Shown here one piece after another: positions 17,382 through 26,402 of a stretch of DNA of 64,000 bases. The position numbers were made by a program, and so were the translations under genes. The notes beneath the pieces are model-generated. The model searched no databases and was not told the origin of the DNA. It was given only the letters and a program-made list of their open reading frames with translations. The stretch covers positions 1 to 64,000 of the forward strand of contig JNJK01000010.1 in assembly GCA_000701625.1 (NCBI GenBank), in the 5' to 3' direction. Each line of letters opens with the position of its first letter. The stretch's first letter is position 1. The DNA is from Lachnospiraceae bacterium MC2017. Lineage in GTDB: Bacteria; Bacillota; Clostridia; Lachnospirales; Lachnospiraceae.

Positions 17382-19055
17382 TTATTTCCCTGCTAACAAT
17401 TGTTTATTCCTCTGTTCCTGATAGATATTTTTTTCAGTAAACAATGCAATTTCAATTTCTTGAGCCATAGTGTCATATGCGTATGAATTGTAATATTGTG
17501 GTTCGGCAGTATATAATATCTTCTCCATATCCGTATATACAAGTTCTTTTGGAAGTATAAATGATCTGATTTTTCCAATCTTACTCTCAAAATAATCGTA
17601 CATCTTGCATAAAAGTTGGTTTTTCTCTTTTATATCACCAATATAGCTAAAAATCTTATCCTCCTTAACAAAAGTCATTGCATATTCATTTTTTACGAGA
17701 ATAATCTGATCTAAAGACAAGTTTTCCTTGAGTAACTTAATAAAACAATCACATTTCTTTTTCCATAATTCGAAAAAACCTTGATCCAAATAGTTTAACT
17801 TTCTTCCCAAACTTACCCAATTTGACTCATATAAAGGTTCTGATTTCGTAATATAGCAATCATCGGATAATTCTTCAACACTTTCTATTTCATTCATAAA
17901 GTCAATCAATATAAAATCGGGTAATTCAATTTTATTCTGCAACATATTTGATAATTTCTTCTTAAAATCATAATATATACATGATTGTCTAAAACTGTTA
18001 TTATGCTCAGGAATATTTCCATCAAATTCTGTGCTAAATTGTGAGATTATTCCTGAAAAAGCAAAATGCCGTCGAAGTCCCCTTACTCCATTTTCTAATC
18101 GATGAGTTATCCATCGTAAAGCGAACCCCCCAAACACCCAATATGTCATGTCATTTATATGACTATACGGATAAAGATATTGATTAACCTGGCCATGTAC
18201 TAGTTCTTCTTTAAAATTCTTATCACAATTTTGAGATTGCATACTCATCTCATATGTTCTTTTAAATTTCTTATACATGGCAAATCTACAAAGTGATCTA
18301 TTTTCTTCCCATAATTCATTTTTTTTTAATAAATTCTCACTCCATTCTATAACATCTCCAAATCTCTTAAAAGCATGATTGTCTGAAAACAAGCTATCTG
18401 ATCTATTTGTCAAATAATACATCACAGCCCCTGAACAAAATGCTATTTTCCTTGACCCCAAAACAAGTGCAGGATATATTCCTAAATCTTCAAATGGCAA
18501 ATTGGGCTGCAAAAGAACATATCTCTCAAACATACTTTTTCTAATCAATTTTCCCCACACTGAATTGTTTCCATATACCAAAAATCTTTTTTTATTTATG
18601 GTATCAGAATATATACCATCTTTCCAACTACTTTTAGCAAGATTTTCTTCACCCGTATCATTTGAATGTATTATAAAATCAGACATAACGAAGTCTACAT
18701 TTTCATCCAGCATCGCATAGTGGATAGCTTTCTCAACATAATCATTTTTTAACCAATCGTCTCCATCCAAAAAAACAATATATTCGCCTTTTGCAATTTG
18801 CAGTGCATAATTTCTAGCCGGACCTAACCCCCCGTCTTTACGAACAGTAATTTCAATCCTTTCATCTCTTTGAGACCATTTCAGGATTTTAGATATAGTG
18901 CTATCTTTGGATCTTCCATCCATTATTAGTATCTGAATTTTTTTATATGTCTGAGATATAACAGATGCAATACATCTATCTATATATTGTTCAACATTAT
19001 AAGTAGCTATTATAATACTAACGAGTCCAATTTCTTTTTCCATGCAGTCATACAC
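17382..19055 (-). CDS. Large GT2 glycosyltransferase
   Basis: About 557 residues. An N-terminal GT2 domain shows LVSIIIATYNVEQYI, a SKDSTIS loop and FLDGDDWLK. The C-terminal 300 residues are helical and unrecognised, and lack the glycine-rich start of the shared Rossmann-like module. The frame opens with GTG at 19055; an ATG at 19043 (MEKEIGLV) may be the real start, and neither has a clear ribosome site. The extra C-terminal region may bind the acceptor. Confidence 0.82.
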   Translation of the reverse strand: MYDCMEKEIGLVSIIIATYNVEQYIDRCIASVISQTYKKIQILIMDGRSKDSTISKILKWSQRDERIEITVRKDGGLGPARNYALQIAKGEYIVFLDGDDWLKNDYVEKAIHYAMLDENVDFVMSDFIIHSNDTGEENLAKSSWKDGIYSDTINKKRFLVYGNNSVWGKLIRKSMFERYVLLQPNLPFEDLGIYPALVLGSRKIAFCSGAVMYYLTNRSDSLFSDNHAFKRFGDVIEWSENLLKKNELWEENRSLCRFAMYKKFKRTYEMSMQSQNCDKNFKEELVHGQVNQYLYPYSHINDMTYWVFGGFALRWITHRLENGVRGLRRHFAFSGIISQFSTEFDGNIPEHNNSFRQSCIYYDFKKKLSNMLQNKIELPDFILIDFMNEIESVEELSDDCYITKSEPLYESNWVSLGRKLNYLDQGFFELWKKKCDCFIKLLKENLSLDQIILVKNEYAMTFVKEDKIFSYIGDIKEKNQLLCKMYDYFESKIGKIRSFILPKELVYTDMEKILYTAEPQYYNSYAYDTMAQEIEIALFTEKNIYQEQRNKQLLAGK

Positions 19056-19101
19056 TCAATTCTTAAATATATCGATAAAGTGAAAAATGCATTATCCATC
19101 T

Positions 19102-19941
19102 TTATTCTGTTTTTCTTATTCCAACACTCAGAGTGTCGCCAATTGGCATAAATGTGCACTTCTTAGCAAAACAAAACTCTTTTACTGCGTCCCTCACCCC
19201 ATGAAATGTCAACGAAAAAAAATCATGTACAAGTATAATTCCGCCGACAACCATTCGAGGATAAAAATAATTTAATCCTGCAATAGTTGGCGCATATAAG
19301 TCAGCATCAATGTTAACAAAGCAGAACGTATCCTCTACTCCCAAAGTACTGTCTGGAAAAAAACCTTTTTTTATTACGCATTTTTCCGGATAAGCCATTA
19401 ATGACATCACATACTCTTCTGATGTATTAGCAAAATAACCCGATTTATCCTGCTTTGTGTAATTCTTTTCTATCTCAACCGACACATCTTTTTCGGAAAA
19501 TCCTTCAAAAGTATCAAATAAATATAGTGTTCTATCAGGAAAAATCATATTAATCTCACGTGCAAATTCACCTCTAAACACACCTAACTCTGCAACATTA
19601 CCTGTTAATAATTCTTCGTCTATAATACTTCGTATATTACGTAAGCATTCAATTCTAGCAAATGTAGGAATGTTAACATATAATTCGTTAATTTTATTCC
19701 TTTGAACCCCCATCTCAAGAAGGTTCTTAAGTACCTCCATATGGTAAGTTAATACTCCAATGTATACTTCATCATATTCCATATCTTGTATTGATTTTGG
19801 GTTTTGTATTCTTATTCCATCTATTGACTTTCCCCATTTTGATGAATCATCATCCAAAAAAGATATCACATTCATAGACTCTTTAATTGCATTATAAATA
19901 CGTAATCCTGTATCTGTCGATCCATATATAATGACGTCCAT
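19102..19941 (-). CDS. TylF/macrocin-type O-methyltransferase with N-terminal Rossmann-like domain
   Basis: 279 residues. The N-terminal module shows MDVIIYGSTDTGLRIY then ISFLDDDSSKWG. The methyltransferase part shows VAELGVFRGEFAREI, LYLFDTFEGF, FVNIDADLYAPT and a late ILVHDFFS. A paralog of the gene at 12469-13479 with the same domain order but a shorter linker. A good AGGAGGAG ribosome site precedes the ATG. Probable role is O-methylation of a glycan sugar. Confidence 0.87.
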   Translation of the reverse strand: MDVIIYGSTDTGLRIYNAIKESMNVISFLDDDSSKWGKSIDGIRIQNPKSIQDMEYDEVYIGVLTYHMEVLKNLLEMGVQRNKINELYVNIPTFARIECLRNIRSIIDEELLTGNVAELGVFRGEFAREINMIFPDRTLYLFDTFEGFSEKDVSVEIEKNYTKQDKSGYFANTSEEYVMSLMAYPEKCVIKKGFFPDSTLGVEDTFCFVNIDADLYAPTIAGLNYFYPRMVVGGIILVHDFFSLTFHGVRDAVKEFCFAKKCTFMPIGDTLSVGIRKTE

Positions 19942-20054
19942 ATAGAATTATCTCCTCCTAAATAGAGTGTATATCGTATTTTCCACACCATCTCTACAAT
20001 TAAATTTTGGAATTATACGCACATTGTATATACTTGTCGAGATTAACTTTCATA

Positions 20055-21755
20055 TTATTTAAGAATATTATCCTTTATCATATGATTCATTACTTCATTC
20101 GACAACCATTCATTACCCTCATCACTATAATGACAATGATCATAATACATATTGTTTTTATGTAAAAACAGGGAATTTAAATTTATATAAAAATCATCAT
20201 CTCTAGACTCTATTGCAAAAGATTTAGCTCCTTCTGTATTTTCATCGATTTGGAAAAAGATTTTATCTTCCAAACTCATCTTATCCATATACATATTCAT
20301 TGGTTGGGCAAATCCATAATATTTTGCATCTAATTCATTTTCGACAAAGTATTTTATTAAGCGTTCCAAACGAATCCAAAAAGAATATCCTGATTCATCA
20401 ACAGGAAAACCCGAATAATAATCAAATTTATTTATTCCCTCATTTATAATCCTATCTACCATACATTTCAAATTTGTCCTGTTATTTGAAAATGCCATAA
20501 CATTATTAACAGAACTCATGCTTATAACAATACTGGGTTTAATATATATCCCATCTCTTAGCAAACTAAGATACTCTGAAAGAACATCATATCCTTCTTG
20601 TGCGCCAATGAATGTCTGCACACTATATCCCTTGTTTATTAGTTTTCTATGTAACTTATGCCCCCAACTTTCAATTGCAAATACTCCCTCTGCGCTAGTT
20701 GAACCACCCAAAATAATGATTCGATTATGAGTTTTTTTATCCCCAAATATTTTCCACATAATTGGTTCACTTTTTGAATAACGCATACTGTACCCAACTA
20801 AAGTATCTGTTACATAGCAGCTTTTTCCGGTTTGTACCTCCTTAGACTTCATGTAATTTTGAATTCCAGTAAGATTTAATTTTTCAAAATGATATCCAAA
20901 TGAATATAATTGTTCTAATATAAATGATCTAATTTCACCGTTTTTCTCACTAACGATTACACTCGTTGCTTCTGGATCAAACGATAGGATATCAAACACA
21001 AACTCAGAGAATATTTTATGTGATAATCTAATATTATATTTATCAAGAGCACTTTCAATTAAATCAGCAAATAAATCATCACTTCCACACAATACAAGAT
21101 TTCTATTTTCAGTCAGTGTTTTATCGATAACGGTTGCAATATTTCCTCCAGCAATTGCGGCTACATCAAAAAAAGCCTCAATGTAGACATCAGCCCTACA
21201 ACCTCTTAATTCGTCTATAATATCATTTAGATAATCCGTTCTTAAAACTGCTACGACAATTGCATCTGATTCCGTGTATTTATCGTCATTATATATGCAC
21301 AAGGCCTCATCGCTTATATTATTTTGATAATTATTGCTAACACAATACCCACACACATCTATACCATTTTTATGTAGTATCTTTCTGTATCTTTTTGCTC
21401 CTTCACCATTCCCAAACAAATACACATTCCGATTAAATAATTCTTTATCAATAGACAATAGTTGTGAATATTTTACAAACTTTTTTTCTAAGTGAATATT
21501 CTCATCATTTAAAACTATGGCACCTTCGGATACCACAATAATCGCTTCTTCATCTTCTGTAACGTCAAACAACCCTAATATCGGCCTATTATATATTAAC
21601 CTTGTTCCTTTCCATTCATCGTCAATAAATCCTTTTATATCAATAAGTCTTGTTGCTAGTTCCCAAAAAATCCTCATTGAACTTCTATTTGTATTCCAGA
21701 TATATAATGATTTACTTATGTATTCTTGTTTAATATTATATAAAAGTTTCAACAT
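20055..21755 (-). CDS. SGNH/GDSL-type hydrolase or acyltransferase with N-terminal Rossmann-like modules
   Basis: 566 residues. The C-terminal half (from about 345) looks like an SGNH hydrolase: block I RIIILGGSTSAEG, a middle VISMSSVNNVM and a terminal catalytic block YDHCHYSDEGNEWL with the Asp-x-x-His pattern. The N-terminal half seems to hold up to three Rossmann-like units: around residue 18 (YIWNTNRSS), around 108 (VYLFGNGEGAKRY) and around 215 (NLVLCGSDDLF). SGNH enzymes in glycan loci add or remove acetyl groups. It is cytoplasmic by sequence, with no signal peptide. The hydrolase assignment is probable; the number of N-terminal units is my reading. Confidence 0.68.
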   Translation of the reverse strand: MLKLLYNIKQEYISKSLYIWNTNRSSMRIFWELATRLIDIKGFIDDEWKGTRLIYNRPILGLFDVTEDEEAIIVVSEGAIVLNDENIHLEKKFVKYSQLLSIDKELFNRNVYLFGNGEGAKRYRKILHKNGIDVCGYCVSNNYQNNISDEALCIYNDDKYTESDAIVVAVLRTDYLNDIIDELRGCRADVYIEAFFDVAAIAGGNIATVIDKTLTENRNLVLCGSDDLFADLIESALDKYNIRLSHKIFSEFVFDILSFDPEATSVIVSEKNGEIRSFILEQLYSFGYHFEKLNLTGIQNYMKSKEVQTGKSCYVTDTLVGYSMRYSKSEPIMWKIFGDKKTHNRIIILGGSTSAEGVFAIESWGHKLHRKLINKGYSVQTFIGAQEGYDVLSEYLSLLRDGIYIKPSIVISMSSVNNVMAFSNNRTNLKCMVDRIINEGINKFDYYSGFPVDESGYSFWIRLERLIKYFVENELDAKYYGFAQPMNMYMDKMSLEDKIFFQIDENTEGAKSFAIESRDDDFYINLNSLFLHKNNMYYDHCHYSDEGNEWLSNEVMNHMIKDNILK

Positions 21756-21827
21756 AAATAATCTTCACCTCATAATATCCACTATGATGTATATGAATAA
21801 TACTGTTATTGAAATATACTTAATCAA

Positions 21828-22763
21828 TTATGGATACAAACCAAGATTAAAAATATGCTTAAATATATATCTATCCTTATTAAAATAGAGCGCAGCAGCT
21901 GTTGCCCCACAATTTCCACCAATTAAAATACGACATTCAGATAATAAAATAATTGAACTCAAATATTCCAATCCTCTAGAAAAAAAAGGAATATTGCTAT
22001 CGAATACAATATCTTGTATCCACACAGTCTTGTTATTATGTATCTCTCCTTTTTTTTTAAATTCCTCTCCCATATAATGACGCTTGTTTGTTAAAATTCT
22101 ATGTGGGAAATACTGTTTGAATGCTTTTTCTATTACTTCCTCTTCTGTTGCCAGATAAATATAATTGCAATCAAATTCATTCATTTTACTTTCAATAACA
22201 CCAATCATTTGTTCTATATTGGGTTGAATAGGATGATATGACAATTTATTTTTTATCATATCTGTCCCTCTGTATACTGCACCTATAACGTTTTTATGCA
22301 ACAATAATTTGTTATACTCGTTCAGTATATATTTTTTCGTTGAATCATTAAGTATTATGAAGTCCCTAAAAAGATTCTCAAGCATTTTTCTTATTCTTTT
22401 GTCATAGCACATCTCATAAATGATATTAAACACTGGCTTTATTCCTACATCATCTTCCATAAGCCATTCATTTTTTTGAAAACTTTGAACTTCTTTTTGA
22501 AATGGCTGCACAAAAAAATGATCCCACATAAAACCATCTTCTTCTAAATAATCAATGTATGGAATATAGCCTTGATAAAAAATTTCAAACATTCTATTTA
22601 TCATATCAAACAATAATGCCACATTAAAAAAAGGGAGTATTCTTCTGCGCATTACTATAACGCCTTTGCGTACATTCATTTCATCTACAAGACTATAATT
22701 CATACCATAATATATACGCTCCATGTATTCTTTTTTATTTGAATAATCCATATCTATATTCAT
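21828..22763 (-). CDS. Fucosyltransferase-like protein (RGTD-type GT-B)
   Basis: About 311 residues from the preferred start. It shows GAVYRGTDM, HPIQPNIEQM, NYIYLATEEE and a late GGNCGATAAALYF, the pattern of alpha-fucosyltransferase-like (GT11/GT23-type) proteins that use GDP-sugars; the arginine of RGTD contacts the nucleotide in that fold. The open frame extends to 22871, but its first 18 codons lie in the domain V region of the group II intron. The ATG at 22763 (MNIDMDYS), with GAGAGG about 10 bases upstream, is the more sensible start. The donor could be the GDP-heptose made at the end of this cluster; that is inference. Confidence 0.7.
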   Translation of the reverse strand: MNIDMDYSNKKEYMERIYYGMNYSLVDEMNVRKGVIVMRRRILPFFNVALLFDMINRMFEIFYQGYIPYIDYLEEDGFMWDHFFVQPFQKEVQSFQKNEWLMEDDVGIKPVFNIIYEMCYDKRIRKMLENLFRDFIILNDSTKKYILNEYNKLLLHKNVIGAVYRGTDMIKNKLSYHPIQPNIEQMIGVIESKMNEFDCNYIYLATEEEVIEKAFKQYFPHRILTNKRHYMGEEFKKKGEIHNNKTVWIQDIVFDSNIPFFSRGLEYLSSIILLSECRILIGGNCGATAAALYFNKDRYIFKHIFNLGLYP

Positions 22764-22818
22764 GAGTAAATTTACCTCTCTTACAAATGTTCTAACAGTT
22801 GAAGTAAACTCCTCCAAA

Positions 22819-22851
22819 GAACCGTACGTGCGGATTTCCCGCATACGGCTC
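22819..22851 (-). ncRNA. Group II intron domain V
   Basis: A hairpin of 33 bases with the two stem arms GAGCCGTATGCGG and CCGCACGTACGGTTC, the catalytic core of the ribozyme. It follows the maturase stop by 23 bases. The flanks GAAGTAAA and TTTACTTC are complementary and bracket it. Confidence 0.92.
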
Positions 22852-22874
22852 CCCACATTTACTTCAGTCAATCG

Positions 22875-24158
22875 TCAGTTATAGACTACTCCGCCTGCAT
22901 TCCAAATATTTACATGGACATAAGGCTTCTTGATTCTGGCATCCCAAACTGCATTGAACTTTTCATAAGTAAAACTCTTTCTTTGGCTACGCCTGTTGAG
23001 CCATTTAAGCACAACCAAGAAGGTATGCCTATAGAGCAATCTAACCTCTTGTAACGCTCCACTGATACTGTAGTAATTGTTGGTACCAATCAGTTTCCTA
23101 TTGAGCTTCGCTATGAAAATGTCGAATTCAAGATTCCGATTTTCCCGTACCCACTTTTTCAGGTTAGCCTTAAACTGTTTCTTTTTCTTTCTGCTGATGA
23201 AATGCCCCACCGTATAGTTGCCGTTTCTTGTCTTGCTGTTAACGTGCAGAAATCCCAAGAAATCGAAACTATCCATCGTTCTACTGAGTCTGCCAAACGG
23301 CAGAATCCTCGTTTTGTCTTCTGCAAGTTCGAGACCAAACTTCGCCAGTCTCTTTTTCAACGCTTCATAAACTGCTTTCGCTTCCTCTTCTCGCTCGAAC
23401 ATAATGATGAAGTCATCCGCAAACCTTACCAAGTAAGCCTCGCCTTTTAAGTATCTCTTCACCACGCACTCAAACCACCAGTCAAGCACATAGTGTAAGT
23501 ACACATTAGCAAGTACTGGAGATATAAGTCCGCCCTGCGGTGTACCAACACTTGTTTCTTGGTACTGTTTGTCCACTAAGACTCCTGCCTTAAGGAACCG
23601 CACAACATAGCGCAAAAAGTTCTTGTCAGCAATATCATTACCAAGAAACTTCATGAGCCATTCATGGTTGACGTTATCGAAGTAACCCTTAATATCGCAA
23701 TCCAGTACATAGTTGACTTTCTTGAACATTATTAAGTCATTAACCTTCTTTATCGCATCATGAGCGCCCCTGTTAGGTCTAAAGCCATAGGAACAGTCGA
23801 GGAATCTCGGCTCATATACCTCAGTCAGTATATTTGCCATGACACCCTGAACAAGTTTGTCTTCATAGCTTGGGATACCAAGTGGTCTTGTTTTCCCGTT
23901 TGCTTTGGGTATCCAAGTTCTGCGAACTGGTTGCGGTCTGTAAGAAAACTCCTTCATGCGGTTTATGAGTCCGTTGAGATTTTCTTCCAAATTTTCTCCA
24001 TATGCTTCCTTGGTCACCTCATCTACTCCGACTGCCTTGTTCTTTTGTTGTCTTCTATGCTCTGCCTCAAGCGTCGTATAATTGACACGGTTAATCAACG
24101 TTTCCAGTTTGGAGTATTTTGCTGACAATGTCCTTATATCTTGTTGTTTTGTTGCCAT
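22875..24158 (-). CDS. ltrA: Group II intron reverse transcriptase/maturase
   Basis: 427 residues. The reverse transcriptase blocks include KTRPLGIPSYEDKLVQ, YGFRPNRGAHDAI, DCDIKGYFDNVNHEWL, GTPQGGLISPVLANVYLH and the catalytic VRFADDFI (FADD variant of the YADD box). The X/maturase domain follows with YYSISGALQEVR and the late LNRRSQRKSFTYEKF. There is no HNH endonuclease domain at the C-terminus, so mobility would rely on nicked or replicating target DNA. The protein splices and spreads the surrounding intron. It appears intact. Confidence 0.95.
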   Translation of the reverse strand: MATKQQDIRTLSAKYSKLETLINRVNYTTLEAEHRRQQKNKAVGVDEVTKEAYGENLEENLNGLINRMKEFSYRPQPVRRTWIPKANGKTRPLGIPSYEDKLVQGVMANILTEVYEPRFLDCSYGFRPNRGAHDAIKKVNDLIMFKKVNYVLDCDIKGYFDNVNHEWLMKFLGNDIADKNFLRYVVRFLKAGVLVDKQYQETSVGTPQGGLISPVLANVYLHYVLDWWFECVVKRYLKGEAYLVRFADDFIIMFEREEEAKAVYEALKKRLAKFGLELAEDKTRILPFGRLSRTMDSFDFLGFLHVNSKTRNGNYTVGHFISRKKKKQFKANLKKWVRENRNLEFDIFIAKLNRKLIGTNNYYSISGALQEVRLLYRHTFLVVLKWLNRRSQRKSFTYEKFNAVWDARIKKPYVHVNIWNAGGVVYN

Positions 24159-24655
24159 GCGTCCCTAAACCTCCAGTGTTTAAGCATGTTTCCCTCCAAG
24201 AAACGTAATTGTGTTTCGGTCCTTCACTCCACATATTTTCATATGCTTCATCGCTACTATGACCTCATCGGACTTCTTGCAACTCTTTTCGCTTCCTTGT
24301 GGTGCTGGCACTTGTCCGCGATACCCTGTTAGAGGAAGTTGCAAGATCTCCCAGGTACGCAATCAATACCTCGACTTCTCGCCCTTCGTTAAAACGCCGG
24401 CGGTGCTTTCCCATTCTCGCGCTATCGAATGGTTTGTGCTGGTTGCGACTGCTATGAGCGTATCACCCACCGCTTTGTCAGACCTAACGACGCTAAATTG
24501 ATTCAGGCTTTCGCTTTAGGGCTCTAAGCCTTTCCTGCCTACGCTTAACAGTGTGCCTCACGGCAGCCTGCCCAAGGCTGGATACCGACTCCTCGCTGGG
24601 GTTTGTCGGGGCAGGAGTTTCACCTACCTATATTGATCGCGCCGAACTGGCGCAC
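24159..24655 (-). other. Group II intron domains I-III (non-coding ribozyme region)
   Basis: The 497 bases before the maturase start form the 5' part of the intron. They are richer in G and C than the neighbouring genes. Several short open frames here are incidental. Exon-binding sequences would lie in this region; I did not assign them. Confidence 0.8.
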
Positions 24656-24683
24656 CATAGCCGGTCTCCATATGATCATTTTC

Positions 24684-25655
24684 CTACCAAACAAATAATA
24701 CAGGACCCTCAGAGGGTATATAAAACTCTCTGTATGCAATATTGTAACCCAAATTTGCCTCAACAATCATCTGAGTTACCTCAACATAATTATATGGATT
24801 TCCCCTTGTATCTATTACCATTTTAATTTTTTTTCCCTCAGAATAACATAGTATTTCATTAACTAATGAAGTACAATTGACATAATCGCCTACGTAGATA
24901 TATGTAGGCGATATTGTATTTATGATAAATTCTAGTCCCTCCGTGGTGATAACTATACGACAATCATTATCGTTTCTTTCAATCAAATTCTTAATAGGTA
25001 GTATTCTAGTTTTACGCACCAAATAGCATTCTGAAGTCATACTTTGTTCAGCGAAAATACGTGCTATGTATCCATCATCATAACCGATATCTAAAAGCAC
25101 TTCATGTTCATTAGGTTTTACAAATTCAAAAAAATTAATTTTTCGTGTTCCTTTCATTCTCATATTACTCCATACAGGAGCCAGCACTCTTTCATGAGGT
25201 ATGCCCATCTCAAGTATTTGCTGTCTAATTCCATCAACATCATAACTAGATGCGATTATAACAACTCCTTTTGAAATAATATGAATAATGTTTGGAGAGA
25301 ACACCTTATGAATACCTATGTTACTTCCCCACAATTCTTGATTATTATCAATAAATATCAACTCAACATCTCTATAAATTGATTTCATTATCAATTTTGC
25401 ACTGTATTTTCCTATCCCTCCTGAGCCAAAAATAATGATATTAGATACTTGCATATTGCAGAAATATAAATCTAAATCTTCTATCGTCCACAAATATGGC
25501 AAGTCAAGTATATGATTCGTATATTTCTCTATGTTTTTATCAACTGAATATATAACACGCGTTTTTAACACATAAACAGACTCTTCATCATATAAAACCG
25601 ATTCAAGATAACTTAGTATATTATCTATTTTCATAACGCAATTAATACAACCCAA
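24684..25655 (-). CDS. FkbM-like methyltransferase-related protein with Rossmann-like domain
   Basis: 323 residues. The module around residues 70-170 shows NIIIFGSGGIGKYSAKL, IFIDNNQELWG and VVIIASSYD, the shared Rossmann-like domain. From about residue 180 a SAM methyltransferase-like region begins with NFFEFVKPNEHE and VLLDIGYDDGYIA, like the FkbM start in which the family has DxGxxDG. The KIDxEGxE motif of true FkbM proteins is not seen, so it may be inactive or divergent. The frame opens with TTG at 25655, with AAAGGA at good spacing; an ATG at 25634 lacks a ribosome site. Its stop is 29 bases from the intron. Confidence 0.62.
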   Translation of the reverse strand: MGCINCVMKIDNILSYLESVLYDEESVYVLKTRVIYSVDKNIEKYTNHILDLPYLWTIEDLDLYFCNMQVSNIIIFGSGGIGKYSAKLIMKSIYRDVELIFIDNNQELWGSNIGIHKVFSPNIIHIISKGVVIIASSYDVDGIRQQILEMGIPHERVLAPVWSNMRMKGTRKINFFEFVKPNEHEVLLDIGYDDGYIARIFAEQSMTSECYLVRKTRILPIKNLIERNDNDCRIVITTEGLEFIINTISPTYIYVGDYVNCTSLVNEILCYSEGKKIKMVIDTRGNPYNYVEVTQMIVEANLGYNIAYREFYIPSEGPVLFVW

Positions 25656-25672
25656 CCTAATCCTTTTTAACT

Positions 25673-26401
25673 TTACCCTGTATTTCTATCCGATACCCAT
25701 ACAATTGGTAATTCTCTAACATAAAGATGATTATTCATAACCCATACTCTCTGTAAAAGCTCTGCAATAAAACCAAAGAATCTTGGTGGTATAGGATAAC
25801 GAATACTCATTAATCTTTTTTTATACGCATGTATGACATCAAATAGCCACGTACAATATGCATCAAAATATTCTTTTTTTGCCACAAACATATTTCTATG
25901 ATTCATGATGCTACCTGACATAACAAAATCAAACGCATTTAGATATGAAATAAAATGATCCATTATAACCGCCCTTAACTCAATGATAGGATCATAAAGA
26001 TATCTGTAATAAGCATCCTCGCTCGCCCAACGAAAATGTTCTTCAACACTCATATTATTAAAGCGTATTCGAAACATGATCATATCATATCCTTTTTCTT
26101 CAAAGAGTTCTTTTGCATCATCAATGGTCATTATTGTATTTCTATTCAGACCAAAATATGATCTATATCCACACAACCCCACAACATCGTAACATGTATT
26201 CTTCCAAATCCAAAACATTCCTGTAAGTAGCCCATCGTATTCATTTTTCAAATGAGAAATATTTACTCCCGTATCATCTCCTATACTGTTTTCTATGACC
26301 TTATTATCATATTTTCGACCTGTCTGTAGAATCTCATAAAGCTTTGGATCTCTATTCTCGATGGGTATATGCGTACAAACAAATATTTTATATTTATACA
26401 T
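25673..26401 (-). CDS. DUF4422 glycosyltransferase
   Basis: About 242 residues, a stand-alone DUF4422 domain: YKIFVCTHIP, IGDDTGVNIS, YDGLLTGMFWIWKN, VGLCGYRSYF, MSGSIMNHRNMFVAKKEYF and a C-terminal GFIAELLQRVWV. The start at 26401 (MYKYKIFV) with GAGG nine bases upstream fits family N-termini. The frame extends to 26440, but that part overlaps the upstream gene. Compare the DUF4422 genes at 539 and 54503. Confidence 0.85.
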   Translation of the reverse strand: MYKYKIFVCTHIPIENRDPKLYEILQTGRKYDNKVIENSIGDDTGVNISHLKNEYDGLLTGMFWIWKNTCYDVVGLCGYRSYFGLNRNTIMTIDDAKELFEEKGYDMIMFRIRFNNMSVEEHFRWASEDAYYRYLYDPIIELRAVIMDHFISYLNAFDFVMSGSIMNHRNMFVAKKEYFDAYCTWLFDVIHAYKKRLMSIRYPIPPRFFGFIAELLQRVWVMNNHLYVRELPIVWVSDRNTG

Positions 26402-26402
26402 T

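Larger units (their letters stand above)
22798..24655 (-). mobile_element. Group II intron (complete, with maturase)
   Basis: The 5' end is recognisable as GTGCGCCAGTTCGGCGC at 24655 on the minus strand, the GUGYG start of group II introns. Domain V is the 33-base hairpin at 22819-22851 (GAGCCGTATGCGGG... pairing with ...GTACGGTTC). A reverse transcriptase lies in domain IV. The 3' end is less certain: a short domain VI-like hairpin TTGGAG/CTTCAA suggests an end near 22798 with a terminal AC. The element lies between the stop of the upstream gene (24684) and the preferred start of the fucosyltransferase-like gene (22763). It therefore seems to interrupt no coding sequence. Confidence 0.9.

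Noticed and set aside
12469-19941. Two TylF-type genes as evidence of a macrolide-type antibiotic cluster
   Set aside because: No polyketide or peptide synthetase is present. The family also methylates glycans, and all neighbours are glycan genes.
24211-24826. Plus-strand open frames over the intron 5' region
   Set aside because: They lie on the antisense of ribozyme domains I-III and resemble no protein family.
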